This document shows positions 1 to 10,483 of a stretch of DNA of 64,000 bases, piece by piece. The notes under the pieces are model-generated. The model was given only the letters and a program-made list of their open reading frames with translations, was not told the origin of the DNA and did no database searches. Made by a program: the position numbers and the translations under genes. Positions within the stretch are counted from its first letter, which is position 1. Each line of letters starts with the position of its first letter. Source of the stretch: Podospora bellae-mahoneyi (lineage: Eukaryota; Ascomycota; Sordariomycetes; Sordariales; Podosporaceae); the NCBI RefSeq assembly GCF_035222275.1, contig NW_026946360.1, forward strand, positions 1,077,261 through 1,141,260. The letters run 5' to 3'.

Positions 1-880
1 ACAGCCGCCTTGGGCTGGTTTGCCAAATCTTTTGCAGGTTGGTAGCCGGGAGATATGTATGCATCCAGTGGGGAAGGACCTGCGCTGTGTCAGCTGACAT
101 CAAAGTCGGGAATACACTGAAATCACAAAGCAGCTCACCATTCGCCTTTGATGGTCTTGGCATATAGTGCGCCGCAAAGCTGAAGATACCATTGGTGTGC
201 AAGTAATAGCCCGAGCTATTCTCCTTTGCTGCCAGGGTGTCAAATGGAAGGCGAGCCGTCGGGTAGACCAGGATCTGGGCACAGAGGGGCTTCTTGCCCT
301 TGTCTCGGCGCCGTAAACAAACTGCAGCAGTCAGGTTGCCTCCAGACGAGTCACCGCCGCCAGCAACACGATCGGCACGCACGCCTCGATTCCTGCCCTC
401 CTCGCTCTGAACCCAGTCGATCACAGCGTCATACTCATCCAGTTGAACAGGATATCGAAACTCGGGGGCAGGGCGATAGTCGAAACAATAGACCTGACAG
501 CCAGACCTCTCTGCCACCAGCCTCAAACCATTTTCGAACTCATCCACGCTTCCTACGGTGTATCCACCCCCATGGCAATAGATTAGTGCACCTGCTTCGC
601 CTCTGTCTCTCCAGTCTTCGGCGGACTCGGGATACAGAATCCGGATGGGAATCGTGCCGTGCGGGCCCCGGATCGCCGTAAACTCGACACTGCCGATGGC
701 ATTTATGCCCTTCTTCAGATTGTGAATACCAAAGATTTTCCGGTGGTGAGCACGCTCGGTGATGAAGCCTTTAGAGCCTCCCAGCTCGAGATCCGGATTG
801 TTGTCCAGGAAGTCCTCAAGCGCGCCGTTGGGACGACGAGACCGAGTGCCGATCGGGGGGTTGGGAATGGATGAAGACAT
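1..880 (-). CDS. Alpha/beta hydrolase (HSL-type esterase/lipase), partial at the window edge
   Basis: The gene reads leftward from the ATG at 880-878 and is still open at base 1, so its C-terminus lies outside the window. Seen: the oxyanion-hole motif HGGG at residues 103-106 and the nucleophile motif GDSSGG at 176-181 (Ser178). This pairing defines the hormone-sensitive-lipase branch (alpha/beta-hydrolase fold-3), whose members hydrolyse short acyl esters or related carboxyl esters. An intron at 80-138 (59 nt, GTGAGC..GCGCAG on the minus strand) restores a family-like reading after the break, with 'LDAYISPGY' following. The catalytic Asp and His should lie in the missing part. There is no signal peptide, so the protein is probably cytosolic. 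The substrate cannot be inferred. It is divergent from the APH-like gene at 1600. Confidence 0.85.
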   Translation of the reverse strand, partial: MSSSIPNPPIGTRSRRPNGALEDFLDNNPDLELGGSKGFITERAHHRKIFGIHNLKKGINAIGSVEFTAIRGPHGTIPIRILYPESAEDWRDRGEAGALIYCHGGGYTVGSVDEFENGLRLVAERSGCQVYCFDYRPAPEFRYPVQLDEYDAVIDWVQSEEGRNRGVRADRVAGGGDSSGGNLTAAVCLRRRDKGKKPLCAQILVYPTARLPFDTLAAKENSSGYYLHTNGIFSFAAHYMPRPSKANGELLCDFSVFPTLMSADTAQVLPHWMHTYLPATNLQKIWQTSPRRL

Positions 881-1599
881 TTTGGGATCTCCGTTTCCTT
901 GAGTCATGGCAAAGGTGTTTCTTTGGGTCTTGGCGGCATTGTCCAGGGAGATAATTGCCAGAGGTTCATCTCAAGTAGCTGGAGGAGAGAGGCCCGGTGT
1001 GGTAGCGGTGCAAGCTCCGAAAACGAACGTCATGTTGATGTATTCTCTTTGGTGAGGCGGCGATGATGGCAGAGATGAACTAAAGTTTGCGCTAAGAAAT
1101 CCGCTGCCATCATGACAGTTGTGGTGTCTCCCCGTCTGGAGTCGTTCCTGCCGGTAGTTGGCCTTATCCCTTATCGTTGATGGGGAGGGGTTGGAGGGGC
1201 CATGACGTTCCCTTTTTCTCGGCTGGGACTGGGCAGCCAATGGGAGCATGTTGACATCAACAAGAGTCCCACCCTCGTATTGCTTTTTTTCACTGGTTCG
1301 GCGGCTGCCAAGAGCGCGAACCCAATCAATTATCAATTGGCACAAAGAGTGCACAGCCGTCAAGGTCTGGTTGTCGTGCGACGCCAATATTTATTTTGTT
1401 ATTTTTTCCCACAGACGGCCCTCTTCTCCGCTGGAATCGCAGCAACAGCCCAGAGGAAACCAACAACACTAAACCCGGGACTTTGGCGCATTGCTCACGC
1501 CGCCCCGCAACGTCAGAGAGCTCACTTGCGCGTGATGCGACGACTCGTCTCATAAGACGCGTCTTCCCTTGACTGGGGGCCCCGCCGTTAGACCCGACA
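881..1599. promoter_or_regulatory. Shared upstream region of the divergent esterase and APH-like genes
   Basis: About 720 bp separate two head-to-head starts, at 880 (-) and 1600 (+). Short open frames here overlap in several phases and show no family resemblance. It presumably holds both promoters. I see no clear TATA box or named operator. Confidence 0.5.
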
Positions 1600-3464
1600 A
1601 TGCGGCACCCGACCCGGGATGGTCTTGCCTGGGACGACAATGGTCTCGGCCCGGTCGCGAGGTGGACCAGACAACCCGACATCGAAGCCGTCGAGCGTGT
1701 ATGTCGCCGCGCCCTCAACATCAACCACACTGTCGACTGCAACGTCCACCTGCATGCCAATGGCGAGTTTAGCAAACTTTATGCCGTCGACAGCATCCGC
1801 GGCAAGCACATCATCCGCATCTCCCTCCCCGTCGACCCCGGGAACAAGACCCTCGGCGAAGTCTTCACTCTGCGACTGGTGCATCGCATGACCGACATTC
1901 CCGTGCCCAAAGTCATTGCATGGGATGAGACTGTCAACAATGAGCTTGGATTCGAATGGCTCCTGATGGAGATGATGCCCGGCAAGCTAGCTTACTATCG
2001 CTGGCGCAAGATGACTGACACCCAGAAAGAGATACTTACCAAGCGCGTGGCAGAGTTCCATACCCAGCTGCTCCGCTGCGGCAATCTGGGTCAGGGTTTC
2101 AGATCGATTGGAACGCTGGGAACGGGCCCGAATGCCGACTACAACACCGCAGTCACACCCTCGCCTGGCCCCATTGTTGACAGCGTCTTCTTCTCTGGGC
2201 CACGCTCCAGTTACCCTGTCGCCCGTGGCCCCTTTGAATCCAGTCATGACTGGCTTCGAGCCTATCTTGACCTCATCATCACGGAGCACACAAATGCTCT
2301 TGCCAAAGCCAAGACTGATGACGACAAGGAACATGCCGAAATGGTGCTCCGGCTGGCTCGCAAACTGCTAAGAATGGTTCATAAGATATTCCCTTCCTTG
2401 GTTTTCCCGCCAGAGCATACCGTGCTTTGGCACGACGATCTCTCGTTGAAGAACCTTCTTGTAGACGACAATGGCCGCATAACAGGTGCGATTGGATGGT
2501 ATGTATTATTTCCCTATCACCGCTCGTTTGTGTCAACATGCTGACCGTTACTAGGGAATGTGTATCCACCATGCCACGCTGGATGGCTTGTCAGGTGCCT
2601 GCATTCCTTCGAGGCGCAAGCCGGAAGCAGAAGCCCAGCAGGGACAGTTATACAAATCTGGCTCCGCGCCCGTCAGCTTCTTCCACTTCTGATGAAGACC
2701 ACTTGGACAATGAAGGAAAGACGGAGCTTTATTGGATCCACCTGATGGAGTATGATCAGACCCGGCTGCGCGAGGTTTATCAATCTCGAATGACACAGCT
2801 CTTGGGACCTGAGTGGGAGAAGGATGTCGACGAAGCCCGGCTCAAGGTTGACTTTCTTGGAGCAGTGTCTCGATGCGGCACCCAGTTTTATCCTGTCAGA
2901 GTAGAACAGTGGGTTGATGCCATAGATCGCAAGGAGTTCATCTCGTTGATGCAAGTCTTGCGTACGGGCATCAAAAAAGAAAAGCGACCCGCGACGCCTA
3001 GCGGCAATGCCGCCCCAAGCAAAGTGCACTACGAGAGGCCAGCCAGCAGCACGCCCAGCAGAGTTCAACAAGAGATTCAAAGACACGAAAGGATGCATCT
3101 TGCTGGATCAGGAAACCCCACCGCTTCGGTTATTTTCAGGACCGGGAGCCCTACCAAAACAGCCGCGATGACAGGCAGCTGGACTCCATCTAGACCCAGT
3201 TCTGTCAACAGCCACCGTCCCACAACATCATGGAGAGGCTCGGTCTCGGGCGTCTCCGGAGCGCATCTGGAAACGCCCCAGAGTCCTGTTAGCGTACATG
3301 TCCGTCGAAGGTCGTCGGACGGAATATCATTGACCAGCTTGGAACTGCCCAATCCCAAGAGCCCAGTCAACGTGCATATTCGACGCAACTCGGGGTCAAC
3401 TTGTGTGTCAACCACCTCGTCCATCGTTTCCGGAACGACCAATTCCTCATCGAGGCTGGGATAG
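1600..3464 (+). CDS. APH-like (phosphotransferase enzyme family) protein, probably catalytically impaired
   Basis: Two exons (1600-2498 and 2555-3464) encode 602 residues. The 56-nt intron at 2499-2554 starts GTATGT, has CTGAC near 2541 and ends ACTAG. Exon 1 holds an aminoglycoside-phosphotransferase-like kinase fold: an N-lobe, then 'LLMEMMPG' in the hinge position, then the catalytic loop HDDLSLKN at 278-285 (Asp280 as base, Asn285 for metal). The family's DFG-equivalent, usually I-D-W-E, reads I-G-W-E here with Gly299, so the second Mg-binding Asp is missing. The junction is well supported because splicing recreates 'GWECVSTMPRWM'. The C-terminal third, from about residue 460, is Ser/Thr/Pro-rich and repeats a 'SPV(S/N)VH(V/I)RR' motif twice. 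Known: fungal APH-like proteins are numerous and their substrates are mostly unknown. Inferred: a pseudokinase-like or altered enzyme. Confidence 0.85.
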
Positions 3465-4010
3465 TGTTACAGCAGCAAGGATATTAGGGTGAGGTGGAGA
3501 ATGAACAAGCCAGTCAGTGAAGAATGAAGTTGGGGGGAAGGAAACCTCGAAATGTCGGATATTTCATGAAGTTGGAGAGACGGGGAGATATTAATTGTCG
3601 GTATGAGTATATGTATATAATTTTTTCATCCTTGTCCTTTGCATGTTGGTAATTTTCAGATTCAGGGGTCAAAGGTCAACAATGCTAGCGTCGCACCCCT
3701 ATCTGGTTGCTATGCTACTGCCTGCTTATCTCCGGCCCAGTACTGTCACAGGGCTCGGTACTTGGCAAGTGTCTCTGGGCATCCGAGTTTAATACGAACC
3801 TGGAAGTGGAATCACCGGTCTCACCTGCTGTTGTGGCACAGCAGTAGCTTCCCCGCACTTGTTGACGTACGCAATTCCAATTGGGGACTAACAAAACAAC
3901 AACTCATCCGTGTTCCAAGTTGCATTCTTTTCTTCTTTCTTCTTTCCATTGACCCTTTATGCCTTTGCTGCTAGAATCACGATTCGACATACAGACATAG
4001 AGACCAAAAG
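3465..4010. promoter_or_regulatory. Intergenic: 3' UTR of the APH-like gene and promoter of the AAA ATPase gene
   Basis: Both neighbours read rightward. A pyrimidine tract (mostly C/T) at about 3924-3952 lies just upstream of the ATG at 4011, a common feature of filamentous-fungal core promoters. No further gene is seen. Confidence 0.4.
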
Positions 4011-5657
4011 ATGGAACACGGCATTTTCCCCGACCGGTTTGGGAAGTTCTCCCCGAGTTTCTTCTCCCAGGCCCAACGCCGCCGTGAACAGCCACAGCAC
4101 CAATCAACTGGCGCCAGCGGACACCCAGACGATTCGACAGATCGGACCACCGCCAAATTCTTCCAGCACACATCGGCTCCCCGTATCTCTTCCGACGCTG
4201 TCATTGCTGCGTCTCTCAAGCGCCAGTACCCTTCACTTCAACTGACTACCGTGCCCGTGGACAATGTCGACATTCTGGCTTATGCCTCCAGCGTCGCTGA
4301 CGATGTCGCAAGTTTCCATCAGGTGGAACCGGAGTCCTCTGTATTTCCGGCCGACCTGAAATGGAACTATTACCTCCCGCCCGCCAGGCGACTGGACGGT
4401 TCCAAAGGGGGCATTGCCACGGATTTGCACTTTGGCAAGTTCCTGTATCGTTACAAGGGTGCAGAGTTCATTGTGTATCTGGCTGAATGTCGAGACGGAT
4501 CGAGTTCTTATCCCCCTATCGTCAACTACTACATTCTGTCTTCTCCTCCCGAGGTCCACTTGGTTGAGAGTTTGTTGATGACTGCGGGGCATTCGGCGTT
4601 TGAGCTCAAGGACGAGATCTGGGTCTTTGATGGAGGGTGGTGGCAAAAGTCGAGGGAGCTGTTTGACAGCGTCCAAAAGTCGAGCTGGGACAATGTCATC
4701 TTGGATGAAGACATGAAGAAAGCGCTGATTGACGACCACACGAGCTTCTTTGCCTCCAGGGGCCAGTATGAAAGGCTCAAGGTGCCTTGGAAAAGAGGAC
4801 TTATCTACTGGGGTCCTCCCGGGAACGGAAAGACGATCAGCATCAAGGCCATGATGAAGACGCTTAGTGAGAGGGAGGAGAAGGTGCCGTCGTTGTACGT
4901 GAGAAACTTTGTTTCGGTGAGTTCTTCCCGTATAATAGAGTGAAAGGCGACGTCGACTAAGAATCACTAGTTTGGCGGCCCTGAATACGCCATCTCCATG
5001 ATCTTTGCCAAAGCAAGGCAGTACGCGCCTTGCTACCTGATCTTTGAGGATCTCGACTCGCTGGTGACAGATGGCGTGCGAAGCTACTTTTTGAACGAGA
5101 TTGATGGTCTCAAGAGCAATGATGGCATCTTTATCGTGGGCAGCACGAACCATCTGGAAAGACTGGACCCCGGCCTTTCGGTGAGTATCTGCCCTGTCTT
5201 GACTGACCGCTTGAGTGTATAACTGACAAGATGGTAGAAACGTCCCTCTAGATTTGACAGAAAGTACTTCTTTCCGGACCCCAATCTGGAGCAGCGCGTC
5301 GCATACTGCAAGTTTTGGCAAGGCAAGCTGAAGAGCAACAAAGACCTCGAGTTTCCCGACAGCCTGTGCAAAGCTATTGCCGAGATCACGGACGGCTTCA
5401 GCTTCGCCTACATCCAAGAGGCGTTTGTGGCGGCGCTGCTTGTCATTGCGAGAGATTCGGAGACGTTAGATCTTGGCTCTGCCCTGGAGGTGGGATCAGA
5501 GGACGACTGGGTCAGCGTTGATGTTCCTGACAGCAATGCTGGTGGCGACGACGCTGACTTGGAGAAGCTGATGTTGTGGGTGGAGATCAAGAAGCAGATC
5601 GAGATTCTGAGGCAAGGAATGGGGGAGGAGAGGCAGCGGAGGGTTCGGTTTCAGTAG
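4011..5657 (+). CDS. BCS1-like AAA ATPase
   Basis: Three exons (4011-4916, 4971-5180, 5238-5657) encode 511 residues. The introns are 54 and 57 nt with GTGAGT donors and TAG acceptors. Seen: Walker A GPPGNGKT at 268-275, Walker B LIFEDLDS ending at 332 (Asp329 region), sensor-1 GSTNH at about 358-362 and the arginine-finger segment KRPSRFD at 373-379. The N-terminal half contains the BCS1-N-like region before the 'DEIWVFD..WW' motif. Known: BCS1 itself inserts the Rieske protein in mitochondria, but fungi carry many BCS1-like paralogues of unknown role. I see no clear mitochondrial presequence or membrane segment here, so the mitochondrial role should not be assumed. The C-terminus ends in a charged helix. 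A decayed paralogue lies at 22356-23892. Confidence 0.9.
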
Positions 5658-5802
5658 GGAGCAGCTGTGGATGAAAGCCTGATAGTAGGTATGGCGGGAT
5701 GCGAGAGGAGACTATTTAAGGGAGGCAATAGGTTTCTGGAATTAAAGATCCTTTATTTTGAACAGTGCTAACTTTTAATCACTACATTTATACAAAACAA
5801 AT

Positions 5803-8034
5803 TCATCTGTCGGCTCCCTCGAACCTTCTTAGGCTGCTGCTATCGCTCATCTTCCTCCTCCTGACACTAATCGAAGACAGTGGCGTCCCACTGCCGCTTC
5901 CACTAGCACTCGATGGACGGGGAGATCGCGCACTGGTCAGTTCCCTATCAATAACCACAATGTCGCTCAATACGTCCATCTTTTCCAGCGCATCCATGAC
6001 CTCCGGTGGTGGCTCCGCGCTGAAGATATTCTGAATGTCACCATGCGGATTCAGACCCGCAAAATACTTCCACTTCCGCCACCTGCTGTTGCGGCCCCTT
6101 CTGCCACCCCATATCCTGCGCCGCTCCCAGAGTCCAATCAGCAACAGCAAAGGTGCATTGACCGCTCTGATCACGGCGACGTTGACGTGATGGAAAACTA
6201 CGGGTCCAACAAACCACTTGAGCGGCAGCATGATGAGAAGAGCCAAGAGGTTAAACGGCGGGGGGTATGAAAAGATGGCATCCGACTTGACGCCTTGAAA
6301 GGTAAGAACAGCCCGGCGGAACTGGATCTCGGCCGCCTCGTTGGAGATGATCTTGGAGAAGGTGTTGGTCAGGATGGCGACGAGAATGGTGAGGAAGAGA
6401 GTGTTGCCCAGAAAGGCAAAGGTAATGATGAGGGTCGGACCGAGAATGATGTGGAAGTCAGATGCGCGCTCGATGCCGGTACCATCAAGACCGAACCAAA
6501 TCCTAACCCATGTCAATAAAGCGAAACAAGACACGCAGGACACACAAGACACGACGAATGATACGTACCACAAGAGCCACTTTGTGATGGTGGCCCATGT
6601 CACACTTCCCTCCAGCTTTTCATCCCCCGTCGTTCTTGCCAGCAGCAAAAGGCCCATCACAAAACCGGCAAAACACCAAATGGCGATAAACGTCAGTCGC
6701 GTAAAGTCTCTCATCATGGCATGCAATGCAATAAACACAATGTTGTCCGGCATCAGCGTAAACGCAATCCTCGTCAGCAACACAGGTGCAGCCGTGCAAA
6801 GCACAGGCATGGCGTAGAACGCATCGCTACTAATCAACAGCTCCACCGTCCTGACCAGCCCGTACGCCCCATAGATGAACACAAAGGTGATGTCGAGGAA
6901 AGACCACAGGTTCTGCGCGTGCACTTCCCATCCATGTTCCACAATGGCGGCAAACTGCTCCAACACCCACCCCGCGGCAAACACATTGAAGAGCGTTTCG
7001 TACGTGTTGACATGGAGGCCGGCCAAATGCTTCCCAAACCCATAGTGTGTCACCGTCAGCATGTAAAGGACAAGCAGGACGATAAAGTGCAAGAGCTCGA
7101 TGCCGTTTCGGATCCGGGGAACGATCAGGCGATGATGGTTGAGAATGGCCGCACGACGGGGTTCGTACAAGGAGACTGGATGGTGCTTGTAGTGATCGGG
7201 CAAGATGTCGACAAACGAGAGGGGGGTGTACACGACTATGCCACGGTAGACGGCATCGACGACGCGCTGACAGGCAGGGGAGCCTATGAACAGCTTGGAC
7301 TCGGAGATGATGGCCAGCTCGAGACCTGTCAACTTTCGTTCGTGGCCGCCTCGTTCCTGAACAGCCCATTGTGGACGGCGTGCGCGGATGGCTTCAGGGG
7401 CTGCGTCGCAGGGGTCAAAGCCGGACACGAGAATGTGGGCCAGCAACAACAGGCCAGATCGACCGGTGTGATCTTCGTGGAAGCGGCGGAGGATGCGGAT
7501 TGCTAAGATTTCGCAGAGGGTGGCGCGGGATTCGTTGACGGTTTGTTGAAGAAGCTCGTGGGCGCGGGGACGCAGGAATTGGACACGGTTCGCAAGGAGG
7601 GAGTACACGATGGCGGGATCATTGGGATTGTACAGCCTGTCCACCAGTGGCCTCACAACCAGTCTGTCCAGCCGTGGAGCCCTCAGCTCCTCGAGCGTGT
7701 AGTTGTCATTGACGGCGGCAATGACGAGCCGGCGAATTCGGTGAATCGTGATATATACGGGCATGGCAGGGTCGGGCCTGGGCAGGAACGAGGCACTCTG
7801 ACAATGTCCTCCGCTGTTGTCGCCGCCATCACCTCGACTTGGGCCGCCTCCTCCTTGTCCTCCGCGCGGGACGAGGCGCCTTAGCATAAGCGGCGCCACA
7901 GTGTCGTCGTGGTCGTGGTCGGCGTCAAAGAGGATAGCGGATGCTTCGGGATCGTCGCTGTCGCTCAAGTAAGGGTCGTCACTCAAGCCACCGTCGTTGT
8001 TGTCGAGCAGTCTGCGCTCGGTTCCCAGACCCAT
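5803..8034 (-). CDS. Fungal TRP-type cation channel (Yvc1-like)
   Basis: It reads leftward from the ATG at 8034 to the stop at 5803, about 721 residues with one intron. The open frame extends upstream to 8073 only through a TTG, and a branch/acceptor-like TTGATAATAG lies there, so a further 5' exon is possible. Seen: an acidic, Asp-rich N-terminus; a soluble region; then several hydrophobic segments from about residue 310 to 600 and a pore-like stretch 'FGLDGTG'. The Arg- and Ser-rich C-tail carries acidic patches. Removing the 66-nt intron at 6503-6568 joins 'WLLW' to 'IWFGLDGTG'. Known: Yvc1/TRPY1 is the vacuolar calcium-release channel. Inferred: the same location and cargo. It is convergent with the AAA ATPase gene, 145 bp tail to tail. 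Confidence 0.8.
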   Translation of the reverse strand: MGLGTERRLLDNNDGGLSDDPYLSDSDDPEASAILFDADHDHDDTVAPLMLRRLVPRGGQGGGGPSRGDGGDNSGGHCQSASFLPRPDPAMPVYITIHRIRRLVIAAVNDNYTLEELRAPRLDRLVVRPLVDRLYNPNDPAIVYSLLANRVQFLRPRAHELLQQTVNESRATLCEILAIRILRRFHEDHTGRSGLLLLAHILVSGFDPCDAAPEAIRARRPQWAVQERGGHERKLTGLELAIISESKLFIGSPACQRVVDAVYRGIVVYTPLSFVDILPDHYKHHPVSLYEPRRAAILNHHRLIVPRIRNGIELLHFIVLLVLYMLTVTHYGFGKHLAGLHVNTYETLFNVFAAGWVLEQFAAIVEHGWEVHAQNLWSFLDITFVFIYGAYGLVRTVELLISSDAFYAMPVLCTAAPVLLTRIAFTLMPDNIVFIALHAMMRDFTRLTFIAIWCFAGFVMGLLLLARTTGDEKLEGSVTWATITKWLLWYVSFVVSCVSCVSCFALLTWVRIWFGLDGTGIERASDFHIILGPTLIITFAFLGNTLFLTILVAILTNTFSKIISNEAAEIQFRRAVLTFQGVKSDAIFSYPPPFNLLALLIMLPLKWFVGPVVFHHVNVAVIRAVNAPLLLLIGLWERRRIWGGRRGRNSRWRKWKYFAGLNPHGDIQNIFSAEPPPEVMDALEKMDVLSDIVVIDRELTSARSPRPSSASGSGSGTPLSSISVRRRKMSDSSSLRRFEGADR

Positions 8035-9301
8035 TCCGAAGCGCCTTTGCGTGCCTGTGTCACCTATTATCAAGATGCATTGGTTTAGTGCTCAGTCGTG
8101 GGTGTGTACAGCTCCCAAGAAAAAAGGGTTCGAGGAGAGCAGTCGAAATAAAAGTAAAATGGAAGCCACGATGCGACTGGAAGGAAACAGTGGCAGTGGG
8201 CCTAGAGCGGGCTAATTGTTTGCTGTCCAATGTTCACGACAATCCCATAACGTAATTTACCGTTTGCCGCCATCTTGGCAAACCCCTGACGGCCAGCCGA
8301 GTCATGCGGACGGGCCGTGCCTTTGATGCCTCCATTCCGGCTACGAGATGCACAAGTAGATGTTGGATGGTGTTTCGTTAGTGGAAAATTGGAAGTTTGA
8401 GGTTGCTGACTTGACCGGGCATTTTCTTTAGGAATTTTGCAGGAGCGCCAGGCACAATCGACGTCATTTTTTTCGGTTCAGGGCACGTTGGACCTAAACT
8501 GTATTCGGCAGGCGCCACCAAGTCATCACCACCTCGAGTCACCGCAACAAAATTTGTTTTGGCTCTACGAGTGAAGCGTTTCGGGATACACGCATCGGAT
8601 TGTTCATAGAGTTGACATTTGTAAAGTATGTCCTTGAATTGATTCATATGTACATAGTAGTAGCGATAGTTGGCAGTGAGAGAGTCTTATCTATGCATGT
8701 ATCCTGCGTTCCCCCCCATGGAGGACCATTATCCTGAACAGTTGAAGCCTAAGTACAATGTCTTCCTCTGCGAGTGCCCTACTTGCAATCTCAATCTATC
8801 CTTTCAGCTTGCACCCGTCACAGATTATGTCTTCTAGATATCCTCATATCACCAATTCCTATTTGCTCCTAACATAGTCGCTCACTGAGATGGTCCTAAG
8901 TCTCTTTTCAGCCCGCCTAAAAGACAGACTGATATTGATAAACCCCGACGGAATTTAAGCAACCTGGAATACTACGACAAGTCAGCATCTCATCTCAGTC
9001 AGCGATGGCTCCTTATCATGAGGTGTACCCCTGAAGTAAGCACTGGCAAGCTGCGGCTGACACTAGCTCACCGTTAGCGAATCCTTTGCCATTGAGCAAT
9101 AACCCTTTTCAGCTGTAGTTTTCTCACAGCGGCGCGTGGCGTTTAATTACCCGCTGAGCCCTCAAAAAGGTCCACTTCCCACGTTGTTTGTTGCTGTGAC
9201 ACCCTTCAAGCGTTTTCATCGCATTTCTGTCGATATCACATGGTCCGGTAGACCACAATCTACCTTTACCTTCGTTCGTTTCAGCAAACCTCAATCTCAA
9301 G
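8035..9301. promoter_or_regulatory. Long divergent intergenic region between TRP-channel and GH128-like genes
   Basis: About 1.27 kb lie between head-to-head genes. The longest open frames (8378-8647 and 9124-9510, both minus) have no recognisable motif, and the second overlaps the GH128 start antisense. I see no tRNA or other RNA gene. The sequence before the ATG at 9302 (CAATCTCAAG) is a typical fungal start context. Confidence 0.4.
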
Positions 9302-10378
9302 ATGGGGCGGTTTTCCCCTATCGCCATTTTGGCACTGTTGCTGTCACCTGTCTTGGGCCAGACAGCCTCACCTGCGGCAGTTCCAGTCAAGAAGAACCCC
9401 AAACGCGGTCTTGTCTCCACGCCCAACGAATTCTTCCCCAGAGATGACTTTATTTGGTCCGATTCTTCATCACCGCTGTCATGGTACTGGAACTTTGCAC
9501 CCGATGTCACAGAGGCCTATGCCAACTTCTCTCAATCCGAGTTTGAGTTTGTCCCAAGCATGTGGGGCGCCTACACCCCCAACGGCACAGACACATACTT
9601 CTTGGGCAACTTGACCGAGAAGTTCTCCAAGCGAAAGCCCTCTCACGTTCTCACCTTCAACCTGCCTGACCAGTCTTTCGAATATGGAGGCAGTGAGATG
9701 ACCCCCGAGATTGCCGCGAGGACCTGGGTCAATAACATTCTACCGCTCAGGGAAGAACACGGGATCAAAGTCGGCTTCCCGACCGTCTCAGACCCGAGAG
9801 GAGGGTGGGTAGATCCTTTCTTGAAGAACTGCTCCAAGATGAATGATGGACACGGGTGCGAGTTTGACTTTGTGCCACTTCATTCATTCGGCGGTTTCGG
9901 GACCTTGAAGGACAACATTGGAAAGTGGCAGTCAAAGTATGTGTCGTTGCCCCTACACTAGTAACACGCCGATTAACGCTGAGGCAATAGATTTCCCGAA
10001 AAACCTCTCTGGGTTACTGAGTATGGTTTCCATGACCAGAACGAGGCCGAAACCCAAAAGTTCTTCAACGAAAGTTTAAAGTACTTGGAAGAGCACCAGG
10101 CAGTGGCACGGTACTCGTGGTTTGGTGCTTTTAGAAAAACAAAGTCGAATGTGGGAGAGGAAATGGCCATGCTGGACCAGCGAGGCAATCTGACAGACAT
10201 TGGCAACTGGTATCTGGACCGCGCCGCTGCTCTCAGGACCCCAGAGGGTGTTTTGGCGGCTGCTTGCACCTTGGAGAACCCATGTGGTGGAAGCGGAGCG
10301 GCTGGAAGGGCGAGCTATGTGGGTGTGACTGGAATCGTAATTGGGCTTTTCCAGCTGGGTGTCACTTTCTGGATGTAA
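9302..10378 (+). CDS. Secreted GH128-like (Glyco_hydro_cc) cell-wall protein, likely GPI-anchored, acid/base motif altered
   Basis: Exons 9302-9936 and 9991-10378 encode 340 residues. The intron is 54 nt (GTATGT..CAATAG). Seen: a signal peptide (MGRFSPIAILALLLSPVLG), N-glycosylation sequons, a TIM-barrel-type domain and the strand motif 'LWVTEYGFH' with Glu222, the expected nucleophile position. A hydrophobic C-terminal tail after Gly/Ala/Ser residues suggests a GPI signal. Known: GH128 enzymes cleave beta-1,3-glucan, and the acid/base Glu sits in a motif usually reading N-E-P-D. Here the motif is N-L-P-D, with Leu121 in the Glu position. Inferred: a wall-associated protein with lost or altered hydrolysis, perhaps glucan binding. 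It is tail to tail with the SDR gene at 10484. Confidence 0.85.
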
Positions 10379-10483
10379 GCAATGCAGGGTAACCACGGGC
10401 AAGCTTCCCTAATCGTTTATAAGAATTGATAACTAAAGCTGGAAAACGACTATGGACAACGTTGTTTAAAACCGCCCAGAGGT

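Noticed and set aside
3639-3974. 111-codon open frame upstream of the AAA ATPase
   Set aside because: It overlaps the promoter pyrimidine tract, has no domain and does not resemble neighbouring coding sequence.
4233-5417. 394-codon open frame antisense to the AAA ATPase
   Set aside because: A shadow of a strongly coding gene on the other strand; the AAA motifs and introns prove the plus-strand gene.
8378-8647. 89-codon minus-strand open frame between TRP and GH128 genes
   Set aside because: No recognisable motif, no matching splice signals and a typical intergenic composition.
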